Positions 5,202 through 7,872 of a stretch of DNA of 7,872 nucleotides are shown in pieces (positions within the stretch are counted from its first letter, which is position 1; each line of letters starts with the position of its first letter). Source of the DNA: Erwinia sp. (GTDB taxonomy: Bacteria; Pseudomonadota; Gammaproteobacteria; Enterobacterales; Enterobacteriaceae). Both the position numbers and the translations under genes were made by a program. The DNA is taken from the NCBI GenBank assembly GCA_003512805.1, contig DOOK01000280.1, forward strand, positions 1 through 7,872. Reading direction: 5' to 3'. A model generated the notes under the pieces. That model saw only the letters and a list, made by a program, of their open reading frames with translations. It did not search any database and had not been told where the DNA came from.

Positions 5202-7872
5202 TTAAAGCAGTTCTAAAAGCGCCTGTAAGGGATGCCGCATACCGTTGCCTTCGATGCGTTTTACTTGGCTGCGGCACGAGTAGCCGGTTGCCAGGCAGCG
5301 CTGCCGCGGTAATTTCTGTAGCGTCTGGTGCCATGAAAGTTCATAAATGCCCAGAGAATTGGCCAGATTTTTCGTTTCATGCCCGTAAGTCCCCGCCATT
5401 CCGCAACAGCCTACGCTGACGTTTTCCAGCTTTGCGCCAAAGCACGCAAAAATCTCTGCCCACTGCTGGCTGGAAGCCGGTAACGCGGTCACTTCCGTAC
5501 AGTGACCGAACAGATACCAGGCCTCGCCACCCTGAGGGACAGGCTGGCGCCCGGGCAGCACCGTTTGCAGCCACTCATGCACCAGCTGCACGTGGAAAGC
5601 ACCCCGTTTTTCGCCGAGGCTCTGGTATTCATCGCGATAGCAGAGAACCAGTGCCGGATCGACCCCCACCATCGGCAGCTGGAGTGTCGCCACGCGGTTA
5701 AGGAAATCCGCTGTTTTCTGCGCGGTTCTGGCGAAACGCTGGAGAAAGCCTTTGATATGCTGCGCCTTGCCATTAGGCGAGAAAGGCAGGACTACCGGCT
5801 GATAGCCCAGCTTTTCCACCAGCGCCACAAAATCGGCGATCAGCCTGGCTTCGTAATAGCTGGTGAACGGATCCTGCACAATCAGCACATACCGCGCGCG
5901 CTGCGCCTCGCTCATGGCTTCAAGCTGCTCCAGCGTGGTGGTTATCGCCCGCTGTCCGGCCAGCTGCTGTTTCAGGTTTGGCGAGGAAAGCAACGGCAGA
6001 TCGACCATGCCGACATGGTTTTTACTCAGTTCACGCACCAGCGGCTGACGTAAGAAGAAGTTAAAAAACGTCGGTGCTTTTGCCATCAGCGGCGCGTAGC
6101 TTTCCACGCTGGCGACCAGGTGGTCGCTGACGGGACGCAAATAGCGGGTGTGGTAAAGCTGCAGGAAGCGGGAGCGGAAGCCAGGCACGTCGATTTTTAT
6201 CGGACACTGAGTGGAGCAGGCTTTACAGGCCAGGCAACCCGACATCGCCTCTTTCACCTCGTGCGAAAAATCATATTCGCCACGCTTTGCGTGCCAGCTA
6301 TTGCGGGTACGCTCGATCATGCCGCGCAGGCTCACTTTCGCCTGCGGCAGTGAACGCTCCAGCGCCAGCGGATCGACGCCCTGCTCTGCCAACAGCCTCA
6401 GCCATTCACGGGTTAACGTCGCGCGGCCTTTCGGCGAATGAATACGGTTGCCGGTGATTTTCATTGACGGACACATCGGGCTGCGTACGTCAAAATTAAA
6501 GCACAGGCCGTTACCGTTGCACTCCATGGCCCCGCGCCAGTCGCTGCGCACGCTGACGGGTATCTGCCGATCGAAGGTGCCACGCTTTACCGCATCCACT
6601 TTCATCATCGGTTCGTCAACGCCCCACGGTGCGCAAATTTTTCCCGGATTGAGGCGGTTATCAGGATCGAAAGCGGCCTTGATGCGACGCAGGTCGTTAA
6701 ACAACGCCTCGCCAAAAAACGCCGGGCTGTATTCGGCCCGGAAGCCTTTACCGTGTTCGCCCCATAACAGGCCGCCGTAACGGGCCGTCAGCGCCACCAC
6801 CTCGTCGGAAATCCGCTTCATCAGCATTTCCTGCTGCGGATCGCACATATCCAGCGCGGGGCGCACGTGGAGCACGCCGGCATCCACGTGACCAAACATG
6901 CCGTAGCTCAGATTGTGGCTATCCAACAGCTGGCGAAACTCAACAATATAGTCCGCCAGATGCTGCGGCGGCACGCAGGTATCCTCTACAAAAGGGATCG
7001 GCTTGGCGCGGCCTTTGGCGTTACCGAGCAGCCCGACGGCTTTTTTACGCATGGCGTAGATGCGCTCAATGCCGCCGATATCATCACACAGCTGATAGCC
7101 AATAATACCCGCCTCGCTTGCCGCCATCAGGCTTTCCAGCCGCTGGCAGAGTGAGGCAACCTGGCCATCAATCATCGCCTTATCATCGCCAGCGAACTCG
7201 ACGATATTCAGCCCCAACATCTCCTGGTCGGGCACGTCGGCGATCAGCTCGCGGACCGAATGCCAGACGATATCTTCCTTTGCCAGGTTCAGCACTTTTG
7301 AATCGACCGTTTCCACTGACAGCGCCTGCGCTTCCACCATAAAAGGCGCACTGCGCAAAGCAGAGTCGAAAGAGTCATATTTAATATTGACCAGGCGACG
7401 CACTTTAGGGATCGGCATAATATTCAGGCGGGCTTCGGTAATAAACGCCAGCGTGCCTTCTGCGCCACACAGCAGTCGTGTTAAATCCACCTGCTGCAAA
7501 TCGTCACTAATAGCGTGACGCAAATCGTAGCCGGTCAAAAAGCGGTTGAGCTTTGGAAAGTGCTCGACGATAACGTCACGGCGGTCGCGACAACACGCCA
7601 GTACCGTGCGGTAGATTTGACCTTCACGCGTTTGCTCTGCCGCCAGCTGTTCCGCCAGGCTAACCGGGACAGGCCGCGTGTCCAGCAGCTCGCCGCCCAG
7701 TAGCAGCGCACGCAGGCCTAAAACGTGATCGGACGTTTTGCCATAAACCAGCGAGCCCTGGCCTGACGCATCGGTGTTTATCATGCCGCCCAGCGTGGCG
7801 CGGTTGCTGGTAGAAAGTTCCGGAGAGAAGAAATAGCCCAGTGGCCTGCGCGCGGCGTTAAGATGATCTTTA
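5202..7872 (-). CDS. ydiJ: YdiJ-type FAD/[4Fe-4S] D-2-hydroxyglutarate dehydrogenase, N-terminus missing
   Basis: Large flavin/iron-sulfur oxidoreductase. E. coli YdiJ (about 1018 residues) has been reported to oxidise D-2-hydroxyglutarate to 2-oxoglutarate. About 889 residues are visible; the first ~130 and the promoter are past the right edge. The frame continues upstream of the ATG at 7784 with family sequence (GYFFSPELSTSNRATLGG), so 7784 is not the start. The GlcD-like FAD-binding half includes GGMINTDASGQGSLVYG and the FGHVDAGVLHVRP block. The C-terminal half is GlcF-like: MECNGNGLC with a later CP, a CX2CX2CX3CP ferredoxin-type motif (CLACKACSTQCP, about 6201-6236) and a CCG-type segment VGCCGMAGTYGHE near 5375-5415. 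It ends with TAA, 71 bp from the convergent small gene. It depends on Fe-S clusters and so is a plausible client of the nearby Suf machinery. Confidence 0.95.
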   Translation of the reverse strand, partial: KDHLNAARRPLGYFFSPELSTSNRATLGGMINTDASGQGSLVYGKTSDHVLGLRALLLGGELLDTRPVPVSLAEQLAAEQTREGQIYRTVLACCRDRRDVIVEHFPKLNRFLTGYDLRHAISDDLQQVDLTRLLCGAEGTLAFITEARLNIMPIPKVRRLVNIKYDSFDSALRSAPFMVEAQALSVETVDSKVLNLAKEDIVWHSVRELIADVPDQEMLGLNIVEFAGDDKAMIDGQVASLCQRLESLMAASEAGIIGYQLCDDIGGIERIYAMRKKAVGLLGNAKGRAKPIPFVEDTCVPPQHLADYIVEFRQLLDSHNLSYGMFGHVDAGVLHVRPALDMCDPQQEMLMKRISDEVVALTARYGGLLWGEHGKGFRAEYSPAFFGEALFNDLRRIKAAFDPDNRLNPGKICAPWGVDEPMMKVDAVKRGTFDRQIPVSVRSDWRGAMECNGNGLCFNFDVRSPMCPSMKITGNRIHSPKGRATLTREWLRLLAEQGVDPLALERSLPQAKVSLRGMIERTRNSWHAKRGEYDFSHEVKEAMSGCLACKACSTQCPIKIDVPGFRSRFLQLYHTRYLRPVSDHLVASVESYAPLMAKAPTFFNFFLRQPLVRELSKNHVGMVDLPLLSSPNLKQQLAGQRAITTTLEQLEAMSEAQRARYVLIVQDPFTSYYEARLIADFVALVEKLGYQPVVLPFSPNGKAQHIKGFLQRFARTAQKTADFLNRVATLQLPMVGVDPALVLCYRDEYQSLGEKRGAFHVQLVHEWLQTVLPGRQPVPQGGEAWYLFGHCTEVTALPASSQQWAEIFACFGAKLENVSVGCCGMAGTYGHETKNLANSLGIYELSWHQTLQKLPRQRCLATGYSCRSQVKRIEGNGMRHPLQALLELL

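Overview
The window carries an iron-sulfur cluster assembly (suf) operon and its neighbourhood from a member of the Enterobacterales. The Suf proteins and the large flavoprotein match, from memory, the E. coli proteins nearly residue for residue. The divergence level and gene order suggest a genus outside Escherichia/Salmonella, perhaps an Erwinia/Pantoea-like one; that placement is inference.

Layout: bases 1-4334, all on the minus strand, hold sufA-sufB-sufC-sufD-sufS, with sufS cut by the window's left edge after its first 134 codons. Genes are tightly packed: 5 nt between sufA and sufB, a 26-nt overlap between sufC and sufD, and a 4-nt ATGA overlap between sufD and sufS. The exception is a 55-nt sufB-sufC gap containing a hairpin with a GNRA-type loop. 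Bases 4335-4725 are a divergent regulatory region. Its suf side shows a candidate promoter overlapped by a Fur-box-like sequence and a type 2 IscR-like site, with an IHF-like site further upstream. Its other side has a near-perfect Fur box over the promoter of a small plus-strand gene. Bases 4726-5130 encode that 130-134 residue protein, which I do not recognise. Bases 5131-5201 are a short convergent gap with two inverted repeats. Bases 5202-7872 encode all but the N-terminus of a YdiJ-type FAD/[4Fe-4S] D-2-hydroxyglutarate dehydrogenase on the minus strand.

How it fits together: SufS (with SufE, outside the window) mobilises sulfur from cysteine. The SufB-SufC-SufD scaffold ATPase builds clusters and SufA carries them to targets; YdiJ is itself a cluster protein. 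Fur and IscR sites would tie the operon to iron and cluster shortage. The unknown gene carries the strongest Fur box in the window, so it is probably switched on by iron starvation together with suf.

Most of the window is a well-known system. The parts that deserve a second look are the Fur-box gene standing where E. coli has ydiH and menI, and the sufB-sufC hairpin.
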